Part shown: piece by piece, positions 1-15,100 of the stretch
Numbering within the stretch: the stretch's first letter is position 1
How the letters are laid out: the number at the start of each line of letters is the position of its first letter
Assembly: GCF_019097595.1 (NCBI RefSeq)
Contig: NC_080717.1
Coordinates: forward strand, 26,217,876 to 26,281,875
DNA from: Hemibagrus wyckioides
Taxonomy: Eukaryota > Chordata > Actinopteri > Siluriformes > Bagridae
DNA: 64,000 bases
Direction: 5' to 3'
Made by a program: the position numbers and the translations under genes
Notes under the pieces: generated by a model
Database searches by the model: none
The model's input: only the letters and a program-made list of their open reading frames with translations
What the model was told of the DNA's origin: nothing

Positions 1-14
1 TGTGAGCATGCTAC

Positions 15-3000
15 CTTGAGGTTGGGAGTGAAGGGGTCCGGAAGCCTCATGTTGCGGGGAAAGGCACTCAGGATCAGGTTTCTCAGCTGGATGCAGTTGG
101 GTGGAATCACGTCACAAAAGCCATAGTGATAATCGCACAGGAACTCTGGGAAGTCATGCAGCAGGACCAGAAGAACCCGCAAGGTGCCCTAGAAAGGTTT
201 ACAACATGTAGATGGTCTCCGAATACAGGACTAACCATTTCAACTTCAATTCTCCCAAGATTTAGAAGGTGCTTTTGTACCTTATAGAGGATTTGCATAG
301 GTTTATTGAGCTCTACATTCCTCAGGAAGGGGGCCAAGAACTTAAATAAATCAATCAGCAGCTGGGCATACATGGGCCATCCCTGCAGCAAGACATGATG
401 CAAACAAGTTAGGAACATCGTAATAGGCATTTCCAGTGCGTTTTGCACATTCAGCAAATTCAGCCTACCTTCTGTTGTGGCGTGTGCGCCAACATTCTGG
501 CTATGAAGATTCTATGTGAGATGAGCTCCAGCCAGGCATACACAAAGCCAGGGGCTTTAGTTGGCCTCAAGATGTGGAAGGTGTTGCTTTAATTAAAAAC
601 GTTAAAAATAAAACGTAATTTAGCCAAACGAAAAACGTCACTGTCCACAGTCATAAAGAATGTGTTTTTCAAGGACATCATGAGCTGCAGGTTACACAAA
701 TTTCAAACAGGTCATGCACAGTAAGGACTATCATGCAATAAAGCAATGTTCTGTAATATAATCTTGTATTACTAGTAGAACAAAACATGGTCATTTTACT
801 GACATTTAATTTTAATTGCTGAAGCAAGTGAGCTTTGGCAGTAGATTAAAACATGTTACCAGAAGGCAGTGAGGGTCTGGAAGTTGATGGTCTCCAACAC
901 ATGCTCAGGGGCATTAAGCTCCAGCAGCAGCATGATAAAAATGCGGTGGTATGGCAGCTGCTGGAAATCTGCCTGCCTCACATCATGGTCCTGGATCAGC
1001 ACGCCCACTACAATGCCCAATACCTGCACAAAAACCCAGACAAAGCATGAAGGCAGTCAGTCCAAAGCCTTAGCAAAGCAAAATCAGGATGCAAATCTAA
1101 ATTCTTTGTCGCTGCATCAACATCTACTCAAGTCTAAATGTTAGACTCCAGTTGATGCATGTAGTCTTTGATGCTTCATCCCACACCTTGTTTAACAGGT
1201 TGATTTTGGTGACCGTGTTTGTGGCCTCCCCGGAGTGCTTGACGAGCAGGGCAATGAGGCGGACGAAAGCATCCAGGTTGTGGTAGCATTTGGCGCGGAT
1301 GATGGCAGCACTGGCAGCCGGGTTGTGCTGCTGTTCAGCCTGTGCACGGTAGCTTATTTCAACACACATCTCTGTGCACAGCCGGAAAAAACGAGTGATG
1401 AGGTCGTCAGTCTTCAGGATGCCTTGCTGATGCATCTGCAAACAAGAGAGATGGAAGTTTGTGAAAGAAAACCAAACTGATCACAAAACCTCAGTGATGA
1501 CAAAAGAACATTATGTCTCATACACATGTACATGTGTTATATTGTTCATCACAATTTTTGGCTGTTTAAATTGCACTAACCTGGCCCACGAAGGCAGAAA
1601 AGGCTTTGGTGCTGTCCCTGCCAGCAGCAGCTGAGTGGTACAAATTAACCCACTCCCTCAGCAGATACTCCGCTTTCTCACGCAGGCCTGGAGGATCATC
1701 ATACTCAGATGCTTGTGAGATCCCAGAGTGCATCATGAAGTTGGGTCCTCCATGTTGCCGGTCGATCATGGCCTCGTAATTGGAACGAACCACATCCATC
1801 AGCTGGGGCAGGCTAGAAAAAGACCATGTTAGAGCTTAATGAGTTCCTTGCAGTGTTGAATTCCAAGAACAATGGCAGGATCCTCATGGCAAACGTCTAC
1901 TTTTAAGAATTGGATACAAAAGTGTGTTCTAACCCTTCAGGTGCATTAGCTCTGGAGTGTGCACAGGTCCTCATGAGAGTCTCGATGGTGTGGAACAGGT
2001 CAGCTTCAGTGATGTGGCTCACACTGCGCTCATCCACCAGCAGTAACTTCACCAGCTGCATAGCAAACGCCACTGCCATGTAGTGCAGGCCATTTTCCAT
2101 GGACTGAAAAGAAAAGCAAATATCCAAAACATAAATACACTTCCTCTAGTGCAGTTTCACTGAAATTTATTCTGGCCACATCACTTAGGACAAGTTCTAA
2201 TTAGCCAGAGACATTCATAACCTTACCTGTGCAAGGTGCAGGTCATATTGCTGCATGTTGACTAGGTGGTTTCTGATCAAGAGCTCAACTGCCTCCACGT
2301 TGTACTTGTACTCATCACGGCACTCGATCAGGCACCTGCAGCATTTTAAACAGCACAATCCAAATGAGACACTATGCTAATTCCACCTCCTAATCGAGAT
2401 TTGGTGCCACTGTAGCTTAACCATTTTTCCTATAAATTCTAAAAACAATGTGCACACAAGTAAGCCATCCAAATCTTAAGGGATCTGATTAGCTGCAAAT
2501 TAAAATTTGTAAAATGTAAAACTAGAATATATGAAAGGAAGTAGGCAACAAGGATCCTCAACGCAACACAAATTAATTGCAGTGTGGCAAAAATGTGAGG
2601 ATCAAAAAGGATTTGATTAGCGTTGAAAAAAAAAAAAAAGAAGTGTACATCTTATACCTACCCGCTTACACTTGAGCTTAATTCATAAAGCCTATATGGT
2701 ACAAGATAAATTCTGATTACAACAGACCTGGTGATTTGCTTGTTGCACCACTGTGGCCCATAGGCACGGCTGTCCTGCAGAGCCTTCAGCACCAGCAGGT
2801 GGCACTCTCTGTAGCTCAGCAGCAGTTCAGCATCTGCACCACTAGTGGCATCCAACAGACCCTCAACAGCCTGGAGAGAGAGAAATGGGAGAAAAATGAA
2901 AAACCAAGCAACTAAAAAAGGGAAGATTTAATCAAAAGAAGAAATGACAAATCTTGAAATCATTCAACAGCCTCAGTATTAACTCACTTTCTGCAGCAGA

Positions 3001-3188
3001 CCCAGTGCAGTGATGCCATCACGCGAGTTGCGTGCCATTACCACAGCTTCTAGCAGGCTGCGCAGGGCCTGGGCTTGTGGGTTCATAGCCAAAGCTGGAG
3101 GGATGGCATGTAGGTGCTGTTCTAGGTCAGAGATGCACTTATCGTAGATGTGTGCCATGTCATCCGTAGGCCACGCCTGTTGCTGCTG
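15..3188 (-). CDS. cnot1: cnot1 exons 34-43: connector and start of the NOT1 C-terminal (CNOT2/3-binding) domain
   Basis: Exons 2988-3188, 2728-2870, 2227-2335, 1934-2103, 1581-1812, 1187-1435, 860-1023, 469-586, 281-382 and 15-188 encode residues ~1592-2145. The region from about residue 1830 belongs to the NOT1 C-terminal HEAT domain, which docks the CNOT2-CNOT3 module. Clear segments are [39 protein letters not shown] and [19 protein letters not shown]. The donor of the last visible exon is at 13-14, so the gene continues to the left. The 5' end of exon 34 is ambiguous among acceptors that leave 3188, 3185 or 3182 as first base. Confidence 0.95.
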
Positions 3189-6100
3189 CTTCATGAGACA
3201 AAGACATAATGCAATCTGTTAATTTTCAATTACAATTATTGCATATTTTAAGCACCATACATGAAGTACATGAACAAAACATTTATTTGGCATCCTGATA
3301 TTTTAGAAACGTGGGTAACTAAATTTAGAACAAGGCAACATTCCGAGGAGTACATCACCTTCAAATGCTTAAATGCTATAAAAATTCAAATTGTATTTTA
3401 ACTTCATTCAGACACAGCTTTTATATATACCTTCATAGGCTGGGCCAGAAATCCAGTGGGCTGGGATAGATCATTGCTTGGCAGGAAGCCTGGCACATTG
3501 CGGGCAAACTCCTCATAAACAGCCAGCTGCTTAGGGTCCACACCACCAACCTACAGAACACGGGAGGTATAGACAAATGATTATTCACCAAATACTGAGA
3601 AATCTACAGATGCTGGTTCTGTAACTAGAGTTCATTTGTTAAGAGGAAGGCACACCTTAAGGCGGATCTGCTCTGGCATGCGCTCTGCTTGGTAAGTGAG
3701 CACCATGGGGTCACAGTAGCGCCGGCCCTCCTGACGAGCATGTTTCCTTAGCTCAAACTCCTACAGCAACACAAACAACAAAACAGGTTACATGTTTGGA
3801 ACACAAAACTAGATAACTAGTGGCACAAAGCTTAAATCTTACAGTGGCCAATCTCTTATCCATCTCTGGTCCAGCTTTCTCCACAGCGGTCTTCTGAATG
3901 AAGCAGCAGGCCAGCTCACAGTTATCCTGAGCGATGCGGTTAGCCGCCTCTTCCATCATCTCTCTCTGCTGGGGTGTGGGAGCCTGTACAATAGTGTCAG
4001 AGTTACACACAGCTTTAGAAACACACACTATGGTGTGAAATCAGAAGGCACATATTCGAATGACGCATGCTAGGAAATGACTGTACCCTGAGGGCAGCTG
4101 CAAAGGTGTTTTTCAGGTTGGCGGTGATGTTATTAATAAGCGGCTCTCTGCAGGTGATCATGGCCATTCCGGCAGTCAAATTGCGCATCATGTGGTGGGC
4201 GGCGACGCGCATGTGTGATTCCTCTGAGTCAAGGGCAAAGTCCTTCCTGACAATCTGCTCGCATGTGGTCATGGCGATCTTGATGGAGCGGTCCACCACA
4301 GGGTGGACGAGCTCCTGCACAGCGCGCTCAATCGCCTGCCTCACACACTGCTTCAACTGGGGATGTGCCTGCAGCAGCGGGATCTGCTCAAGACAAGAAA
4401 ACGGCACTGACTCAAAAACAGGTCAAAAGATAAACCTCCTTATAACAGGCTGCTTTATTAACAAAATCATAATTGGACTATTAATTTTGTCTTACAACTA
4501 CAAAGCACAAAAGGGTTTGGCGAATACAAGCAAAAATCTAATTTCAGCTGCATAATGCTGTCCTGGTTGCATTACAATAACCTTGAATGTGGAAACAGTG
4601 TCTAACAAATAAAGTCCCTTTTCTGGGCCATCTCAAAAGTTCCAGATAAATTGTGGCATTGCTGCTATTCCAAAACAAAAAGTAGCAGCAGCCTCATAAC
4701 TGCTACATGTCGCACTGCGGAAATCTTTTGATCACATATCCCAGCTTGAGGTCAGAGGACATGGGTCAGCCGTGGTTCGGCACCTCTGGAGCAAAGAGTT
4801 AGCGGCCTTGCTCAAGGGCCCAACAGTGGCAGCTTGACAGTGCTCTGGCTTGAACAACCCAAAGCCTTAACCACTTGAGCCACCACTGCTCCAACAAAAA
4901 AAGAGGAGTGCACGAATGCAGTTTCCACCATCAGAAATCATGCAGCCGAGATTCTCACATTTGGGGAATTTGCAAAGATCACAGCCAAAGTGCAATGGCT
5001 GAGCCTCACTTTGGACAAACCACCTCCTTGACCATGGTAAATCCCTCTTAGTTAGACTTGACCATATCTCAACTGACAGCACCTTAGCTATATTTTAATG
5101 TATTATGAAATACATGACAGCAATAAAATCCTATCCCACCATGTCATCCATATTATACAGCCATGCATGCATCATAACCTGAATCTGGACTTCAATCATT
5201 GGTCTGTTGATGACTAATCAATCTATAAGGACTGTAATTAGCTTACATTGCTGTTGATGTTAATGTGGGGGGCCAGGCCTGCTAGTGCATACACATTGAT
5301 GTCATGGTAGCTGAACTGTGGTGTGGGTGGCCCCGTGGTGGCCGTGGTCGCTGTGGCAGCAGGAGCTGAAGGAGCAGCTGTGAAGGGAGAGGAAAAAAAT
5401 ATCAATAAAATGTGGACAGTCCAGGGCAAGAAACAAAATCAGACTCTGGGTATTACTTATTAACTGACCAAGTTTAAGAAAAACTGAGTTGAAGCTAGAA
5501 GAGGCACAAGAACACCAAACCAGTTATGATGTGCTACATACCTGAAGTAACTACAGGCAGCATTTCTTCAGGAGGTTTAGTTTCCTTCTTTGGTGCAGAC
5601 AGCTGCTCCTCTAGATTTTTCAGCTTTTCTTTGTCTTTCAGCAGGTTCCCAGGTTTCAGGTCATTAATGTCCAGAGACAGGTTCTTACATAGCACCTCAA
5701 TCTCAAACTTCAGGTTTAGCTGTGAATTAAGAACAGAATTGCTACTATTAGTTTTAGACTGAATTTGAAGTGAATGATACCTCAGGTACAGCTGCCCTAT
5801 AATTCACAGACCTTCAGATCATGCTCCTGGTGTAGCTCGGCCAATACATTCATGATGGCCATGGTCCAAGGGTTCTGTGGTCTGAAAACCTTAAGAAAAC
5901 AAGAGATTTGGGGTTTAGTAAGTTGTCTGGAAAAGAAAAAAACTGTAGTGAGTTTCTTAACTCTAGCATTTACACCACAGCACTTGTAAGTTTTTAAACC
6001 TTACTGGTCAGTGGGTACTGAGAGTTTTGTCGGGATGTCTAATATTTATGGAACATATCTCCGAATATACAATATACAACAGTTCAATAAACAAAAAGGT

Positions 6101-9100
6101 AATGCAAGAGGAAGAGAAAAATCAATACTTTGTAAATTACAGGAAAATTATTAAGTAGGGTGGTGTTACTCATTTGGTTCCTATACCAGAATGCCCTCAA
6201 GTGCTTTTTTAGTTAAATAGCCCTCTCCTCTACCAGAACAAACTAGAGAACAAAAAAAATGATAATACATAAATTGAGATAATACCACACTACGCAGACT
6301 CGACTCCAGGACTTTAGCCACGAAGGGGACCACATATAGCAGCTCTTGTTGGCCTTTCACATAAGCCTCCAGTAACAGAGATTTCAACTCCAAATCCTAA
6401 ACAGAAAAAAGCATCAAGGTTACAACAAGATGTTTAAGCCAGACGTGCCATGTGAAAAATTTTTCGAACACATGGACATTTTTTACTGATGTAAAAAAAG
6501 AACTCACAGTATAAAGAATGGGTTTGTTCTTTGCTAGAGTGATCATGCCAAGCCAGTGGCCCAAATTCTTCAGCAGGGATCGATCAGAGAAATTAGCAGC
6601 TGCCTTGTCAGAGGTCAGGAGAACCTGAACAAAGAGTGCACCAATTAGGCAAGCACTGTGCAAAAGACTTCATGAACAAACTGGCAATTAACATGACTTG
6701 GTCCTTAGATTACCTTAATGTTTCGGTAGGTTTCATTCAGAACCATTTTAACAAACTCCGGATTTTTCAGCGTGTCAAGGAAGTTAGAGTAAAGGCTGTG
6801 AAAGTTTGGCTCGATACTGACACGCTTCATCACAAGGTACTGAGACACCCATGGCATAAACTCCTCCTTCACAGTCTCCTTCAGCTCTTCAACCTGTACA
6901 CATACAATTTTCCCCCCTTGTATCACATCAGATAGTAAGGTACAATATATATTAAAATAAAAAAAATAAATGATAATTCTACCTTCTGAGTCATGTTGGA
7001 TTGGGACAGGTTGTTGAAAATGAAAGCTATCTTCTCCTGAATGTTCTCGGGAGGCTCCACAATCCTTTCTGTTTGGTCTGTAGCCACAAGTAGTGTGTCG
7101 ATGTTTGTGGTGTTTATTGAAGGCTGCGGACAAAAAGCAAACGTGTCATTTCAACTCTTGTAAGATTGCCGTCACCACAATTTAGGTGAGACTTTGGGTC
7201 TTCACTGTTGCCCACGCTCTTACCACAAAAGTACTGAATGAACAAAAATCCATTCATTTGGACCATGTCCACACACATATGGATATTTCTGAAAACGTAG
7301 TTTGTCGTCACTGAAAAATCTTTACAAGCTTTTCTTCACTTTAAGGCAAAATATTGTAAAGCTTTAACGGTCGGAAAACAATGACTACATCATAGCATTG
7401 ATGTGAACATGACCACTACAGGGATGCATTTGTTATGAATGTCCCAGGACTTCATTTATCGTGGCTGTTGACCCTTGTGTAGCTGACAAAATGAGACAGG
7501 AGGGAGCTGTATTGTTCCTGAATCCACGGATACAAAGCATACCACAAACAGAGATAAAATAAAACCCAAGTGTAAACTTTAAGCAGTAGTTCCACCTTAA
7601 TCAGCACACAAATAGGAGGCATTGGTTGCTCCACCCCCTTTTTTTAAGCTTTAGCCAACTGCAACTCTGCCAAAAACAAAATGATTGAATTAAAATGAAG
7701 GAATAAACCTCTGAGCCATGTTGAGGCTTTATTTTTTAGCATTTCTCCTTCTCTAAACACATGCCACGTGTTTAAGGTTATTATTACAGCACTTGACAGT
7801 TTGTAATCCACAGTCAACTGCTCACACACGCGAGTGTTCGACAATCATTTGTTCTTGTGTGGATGATTAAAAAATAAAGTAGTAAATAAAATAAGCTAGG
7901 TTTTCACAAACATCCATATACATGTGGATTCAGCCTTCTCCTTAAATGTACACATCCCGATGAAGATTACTCACTGGCATATCCTTCTTAAAACCTACTG
8001 CAGTGGGCCTGGTGATGGTGGAGGTTTTGGCGACGGTGGTGGTGGTTGTTGTGGTGGTCACCAGGGTGCTGGCTTGGCCAGGCTGGGGGGGTTTAGGAGG
8101 CTGGGACTGAGCCTGTGCTTGAGCCAGCGCCAGGCTGCCTGGTGTGGTAATGGAGCCCTGCATCTTCACCGGGGGGTCACGGGACTGCTGGCCATACTCT
8201 ATATACTGTGCACGTAAAACATGGGCAAGAATTAACAGCAAGTCCATTCACAATGCAAGTAACAGTGGCTTTAAATTACATTTTTCTACAGAAATGACAG
8301 AGTCTGCAACTTAACAGCAAATAAGAGCAACCGTTCACCATTACCTCCTGCAAGTGGTGAGGAAACTGCAGAAAATGGCCTATGGAGGCCAAGTGCTGAC
8401 AATACTGTGGGTAGTCCTTCAATCTACACAAGAAAAGTGAACAGTCAAGCTGTGAAGGAACCTAATGCAGTGTGCCATTTTACCAAAGTTTCAAATAAGT
8501 ATTATAACATGTTAAGCTTAACATACACATGAGGAATTAAATACTTGGAGCATGCTGAATTTACAGAGTTACTGTTACCACCAATGTTTAATTGACATTC
8601 CAGTGTTTGCACAAGAACAATTTCACCATAACTACACTTTGGGGGAATCCATTTACGTAGGCCTGTGCAAGTTGTTACCTAAATGGGGAAAAAAAAAACA
8701 TTCACCTGTTCTTGAACCGATCCAGTGCAGCAATGCCAAAGTAATACATTTTGGAGCCATAGGGTTTGCGCAGAGCTTCCAGGACATATCGTAGGGCGAG
8801 ACCAAGGGCCATGTAGGTAACCAGGCCCTTCTCAATAATGCCCCCGAACAGGCAGGCGGTGATGTGTAGCTCTTTATCTGGGTACTGAGGAAAGAAACGG
8901 TACTCTTCAAAAAGGTTGCGAAGCATGCAGTTAAAGACCTCCCGCTCCCGCTTGATGTTCGAGTCTTTAAACCTCTGCAGCATCTCCAGCACCTAAAAGA
9001 CAGATATGAGAAACATTTCATGATATTTCAAGTCTCATCTGCTAGAATGTGTTTGATCCTCGTTTTTAGACACCCTGATGAAAAGGTAAGCCTGGTTAAC

Positions 9101-12100
9101 TTGTGTGTAAAATGTTACATCAAAAAATCTACGTGGGAATCTTTTGCATGCTGTCTCACCTCATCCACAGACAGGGTTGGGTGAGGGGGATGGTTGTAGA
9201 TTCGCTGGAAGTAGCTGTTGGCCTCGTCATCAATCTCTTTACTGAAGTGCTGGTTTGCCTCGGGCCACACCTGAGAGAGGTCAGCTAGCAGAGGAAAAAA
9301 AAGGGGGCAGAGGGACTTTTAAATGCCATCTTTAGACTTGGCAAGATTTATAAACATGCAAGCAGGCAACACATGCAAACTAGCAACTGATTCCCAACAA
9401 ACAGCTTTCAGAGGAGAAATAAAATCCAGTTTTGGACTTTACCTGAAGCTGGTTGCTAAGAAAGAGACAGCAGTAATGTAGACTGATCTGCGTTTCCTCT
9501 TACAACATGCCCAATTATGTTTGAATGTTCAAAACGTATGATCAAAAGTCGATGGAGGATACTGAAATTGAGGAAACACAGCTGAAGCTCCAGGCTCTCT
9601 CAGTCCCACCACCACCACTTACAGTTCTTAAACCTACAATGCTGGAAGGTGGGTGGGTTCAGCCCTGGTGTGCTCATCTTCCTTGGGCCAAACGGGTCAC
9701 TGCTCACTGCTGGCATGCCCAAGCCTGATCCAATCCCACTTAAGCTGCCTGAACTCAACGGACCTGTTCACACACACAATCCCCAGTTAGACAAAAACAA
9801 GCCAAAATAGACATGGACAAGAGACTGGTAATTCTGTTTATGCGAAAGAATAATGCACACATTTAAAGTAACCACCTTAGAAAGTACTCAACCCTGACAA
9901 ATGAGTTAATAAATGAAATGAAAGCACCTTAGGCATATACAGCTCAAAAAATTCTGAAAAATTTCTACATTTCTGGTAGGAAGGAAGCCCCTTTATGGTT
10001 TTTGCTTGGCACCTGTTTATTATTTACTTGTGCTAATGTTTTGGTTGGCTGGTGATTCAAAGTGCAGTAAGTTTTCTAATTTGAATGTGAGGCAGGTCAC
10101 ACAGTCTGTAACCATGGCCAAGGTCCAACTCAACCACAAATCACTGCATTCATTACAAAACATTTATACAACAGAATAGCTCCACTAGTGGAAATCTTAT
10201 GCTCCCCCATGTTTTCAAAAGGTAGCTTGCTGAGATGGTCTCCATCTTAAATTTTGAGAAAATACAGTTTAATGAAGCAAAGTCTCAAAATCTTTTTTCC
10301 AAGGTCTGGAATCTCTTCCCAATTAAAAAAAGGCAATATGATATAATGGAGAAATTATATTACAATATACGTTTGAGATATTGGAACAGTCTGATTTTAA
10401 TGTTAAATTTACATTTTGAAAGTAAAATTAGATCAATTACATTTTTGAAGAATCATCAAATTGTGAAAATGCCTACAAGAACTGTGACTCGACACCTGGC
10501 CGTTTCTGCCCAGCTCCACCCGACAGAAAGATTGTGTTAAATCGTACACTCGTTACTATACTTGCGTTCCCGAAAACAAACGGTACGCCCACAAGTCGTG
10601 TAAAACCCACCACGATTTTGTGCACTTTTAATGTTCAGAAGAGACTGGAATCTTTGTCCTGAAGATGTAGATGTTGTCATGAAATCTATTCTCCATACAC
10701 AGGATATTCAAATACAAGCTAAACTGGTATCTTGTTTGGCACCCTTTCAGTCATCCTGGCTCAGGTCCACAGTTGTGTATAAACATTCTTTTAGACAATT
10801 CTTCCACCTTATGAAACGGTTTTCCCAGGTAGCGTGCCCAGTCAAGGTTTAACTGCCCAGGCTATGCACCTTCTACAGCATTCATTTTTGCAATTTAATG
10901 AGACCAAAGACGGCAAGTTGCAGCTGTCAAAAATCACAGAATATGTGATGAGTTTTGCAAACAGTACACAATTTGGCCTGTATTTGTCTTGGAGGAGGAC
11001 AGAAAAATAGTGATGTGGCCAAACTGGATGGAAAAATAAGGTCACAACACCTATAAATGTAAAATAGAAAACTACCCCAGGACCTCATGTAAATTTCATC
11101 CCATCCAAATAAGGCTTGTGACCTTCACTTGGAAAAGGCATTGCACTGGCTTCGAAATTTAAATGAAAGTTTGTTCACCACTATAATCCCAACCACTCAA
11201 ATGTTTTCTAGTGTCTCTAGAAACACACTCATTAAACCACATTTCACCCTGTGAGACTAATAGAGTCAGCTAGGCAACAGCAGTAAGCAAGTTACTACTC
11301 AATTCACTCTGATACAAAATCCAATCCAAAAGCAAGCTTAAGCAAACATTACCCTCCCCAACAGACCAGCCAACCATCCATTTAAGGATTCACTTAAATT
11401 GAATTGAGTTAGTATGTACTTGATTAAACAAATGGTAAATTCCAAAATGAGACCAGGTTACTTTCCAGTGAAAGCATTCAGGTTAACATATTAGTAAGCA
11501 TGTAATTTAATACAGTTCTCTGAAGTGTAAAGATTAGACAGTTAGACTGGCACATTGATATAAAGTTGTACCTGGGAGCTGTGAGGAGAGGCTGCTGATG
11601 CCCCCGAAGGCCGTGCTAGGGTTGGGGTTGGTCAGAGGGGGGAAGGCCTTGGCAGGGGACTGAGGGTTGCTGAAGGCCGAGCTCAGAGGCGTGGGGAAGC
11701 CTGGCATGTTCTGAGTGTGAGAGGTGGCTGAGCTGCCCAGATTGAGAGAGCCCATCGCAGTGAGAGGGTCCACCTGATTCACAGAGAGGGCAGCGGTCAA
11801 TCCGCTATTTTCACAGCAAACATTACTTTTAAGAATAAACACAAAGCTGACAATCTGCCACCACAAAATCTTACTGGGGAAATAGCGTCCAGACTGCTGG
11901 TGCTGGGTGCCCGGACCTTTGACATGACACCTGGAGGAGGCTGGCGAGCCTTGTTCATCACATTGCTACAGTTGGCCACCATGGTCAGGATTGTCTCAGA
12001 CAACTCTTGTGACACACTCCTAACATCAATAAAGCACAAAAAACAGTTCAAACATTCAGCAAGACACCTAATAAGACTGTACCTATACATCATGCAACAC

Positions 12101-15100
12101 ATTTCAACACTGTCGCTGTACTGTTCACACTACATTACTCATCACCTGCAATGTTTTATTAAAGTACAAATATACACAATACAACTGATTACAGACAAGT
12201 ACATCACACCACACAATCTTTCACTTGGAAAGATCTGACCCTCAAAATAGAGCCTGAAAAAAAGGAAATATGAGAAAATGTAGGGGAAGTAAGGGCTGTA
12301 GGAGATGCTAGCAACAAGAACTATCTGATCAGTAAAAGAGAAGTAAGTTTCATGCTACAAAACATGAATATTTTGTAATGTGCATCACGTTTTATTCTTA
12401 TAACTCCCATCAATGATTCGCATGGGCCAAATCCCTTCTAAAAATCAATATTATGATGGTCTGAAACAATCAGGCCATTAGTCATGTCTTGCTCACACAA
12501 GATTCATGGCTGAGAACTTCATATACATAACTGACCTATGCCCAGAACGTCAAAACCAGTGATTTACAGGAAAACTGGGTAGTGTGCATTCAGTACAAGA
12601 CATTTGATTATCAGCCAAATGCCATATTTCTCACCCTGCACAGGACTGCAAACAGGCTAGCATAGTAGCCAAAGTTTCTGGAGGCAGTTGTGCACTCTTT
12701 GGCTGGTCTTTTTCCGGAGCCAGTCCTCCCATGATGGTGGGACAGCGCCTCTTCAGGAAAGTTACGCAGGCCTGAATGAACGGCTCCTACAGCACAGACA
12801 TATTTTCTTTTAAAGTCACATCAACCCTACACTGCTCGTAGTGTGTGTGTGTATGCACACTTACCCCGTGCTCTCGGATTTTATCGGTCAGCCATTTGTC
12901 TAGTTTGAGGTATTCACGGCGAGAGGCAAGTGCAGCAAGGTCAATAACAAAGGCAAACGGAGTACCATTTAGCAGCATCGAGAGAGACTGGAAGGTAAAT
13001 TAAAGCAGGGTTGTAAGCAGGCAAGTTACTCTAGATTAATATTTAAAGAAAGGTGTGTGAGGAAGCAGTGACTGCACCTTCAAGTCCTGAGCCACATCCA
13101 GGATACGCGAGAGCTTGGCCTGGTCATACTGCTCTCCCCTCATGTACCACTCCGCCATCGAGTGCATAATGAGCTGCCGAATGGATGGTGACTGGCCCTA
13201 AAGCACAAGAGCAATGAAGCCTTAATGGAAAGAAACATCTGAAAACTGGTTAAGAGCCAGCAAAAGCTGATAATCGCCAGCAATATTGTAGTGGGGTTTT
13301 TTTTTCGTTAACACAATCAGGATTGCTTGGAAAAACCCTATGGCTAGTATTCATCGCAAAGGACAGTTAGAATATAATGCATTTACCACCACTATCAGTT
13401 GTCTGTGGTCAACATCCTGGATTTGTTAGTGTGAATATATTAAGCAGCATGTTTAATTGTTAAACACAGAAAGACAAATTTGTGTTGTTTTGAAGTCACT
13501 CATTACATCTTATTTTGCCTTTTAATCTTTATATAAACAATCATGTGGGAAGATTTCAATCTTGCGCTAAATTAAAAGCAAGCAGTAAAAATAATCCCAG
13601 AACTCAACAATGCTCATACCTGCCCATGCCAGGCATAATGTAGGATGATGGCAGAGTTGGGGTGGTTGCCCAGGAAAATGGGCATGAGCGTAGAGATGAG
13701 CTCATGGCGCAGCGTGTGCCAGGATGTGCTGATCTGCAACAGTGCCAGCACCAGCATGTCCGGACAGTGCTTGATGGGGAAGCTGAAAAGCTGTTTGACC
13801 TGCTCGTACTGGCCCACCTCAGACAGTCGCAGCAGACTCTCCACCAGGTCCAGGCTCTTCCTGTGGGGCGCCACAGAACAGTCGGTGAAATTTATATACC
13901 AAGTACATTATACCAAGGAAAACTAATTTGCACAACTAGCTGCAGGTACAGACCATGTGGCTATCTCCCTGTTGTCATCCTCAGGTGGAGCTTTGAGGAT
14001 GTCGATGACGACGGCATGACAGGGGTAATCAGCAAAGCAGAACACCTCCGGACTCATCAAGGATTGCTGGATGAAGGAGAGCTGGAAACAACAAGCACCA
14101 AGAGATTGAAATGTATTTGAAATAGAAAAACTTAAAACTTATGTTAATGCTGGCATCAACTCTACCACAATGGTCATCTTTCAGATCAAAGCTGATGTCC
14201 ACACCCCATAACTTAATACATCATATTAAAATGGCATACAATGCAGTCATTTGAATGTGCTGCATGTGCACATACTCAATCCCCCCCCACACCCCACAAA
14301 GAGGATATTCATGTACCCCAGACACACACTACACACTCCCAAGGCACACAAGGATTCCCTTTCCTAAACAAAAGGATGAAGGCATGTAAAAACTTAGAAT
14401 CATGGTCTCCTTACCTGTCCTTCTGCATGCTTCCATGGTCTGTAGATGAGGTCTACAGGGAAGACCTCCATACCCAGACCCCTCTGAATACCATACACTA
14501 CAATCTGCAGCCCTTTACTGTCCCGGATCATGAAGCCTGCATGGTCCAGCTCATACGTGACCTCTTTGAAATTCAGATTGGGGTTCTGAAATACAGAGTC
14601 AGCAATGATTAAAAAACCACTGACGAATAATTGGAGATTGTACACCAAATCAAAGTATTATAGTTAAAAAGAAAAAGCAGTGAATTGATCTTACAAGCTC
14701 TTTAACAACGTCAATCAGAACTTCTACATTCCAGCTGTGCAGCTGAGAGCTGTCGCTTTTGTCTTTCCCGTCGCTCCAGATGCCGCTACCCGGAGCTGAG
14801 ATGGACTGCAGAGAGAACAGGCGATTAGTAGCGCAATAAATGACGCGACCTGTACTATGCTGCAGTGAGGCGGTTTTTAAAGGTACCTGTAGCGCAATTC
14901 CATCAGAAAGGCCAGAGTGAGTGCGAGCCATCATGCCAAGCACTCTGGCCACCTGGCTGGCAGTCACCTCTCGCACTCCATACTGCAGGATTATATTCCT
15001 ACATTCATCGACACTGAGCACACAAACATTATGCCTTCAAGTACTGAATATACAACAGACAGATATATGGAGTTTTTAAAGTTGAATAAAAGTACCTTGC

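Noticed and set aside
4067..4555. 162-codon plus-strand frame across cnot1 exon 30
   Set aside because: Antisense shadow of a conserved coding exon; runs into intron without start or splice context.
13662..14120. 152-codon plus-strand frame across cnot1 exons 11-12
   Set aside because: Antisense to two real exons and the intron between them.
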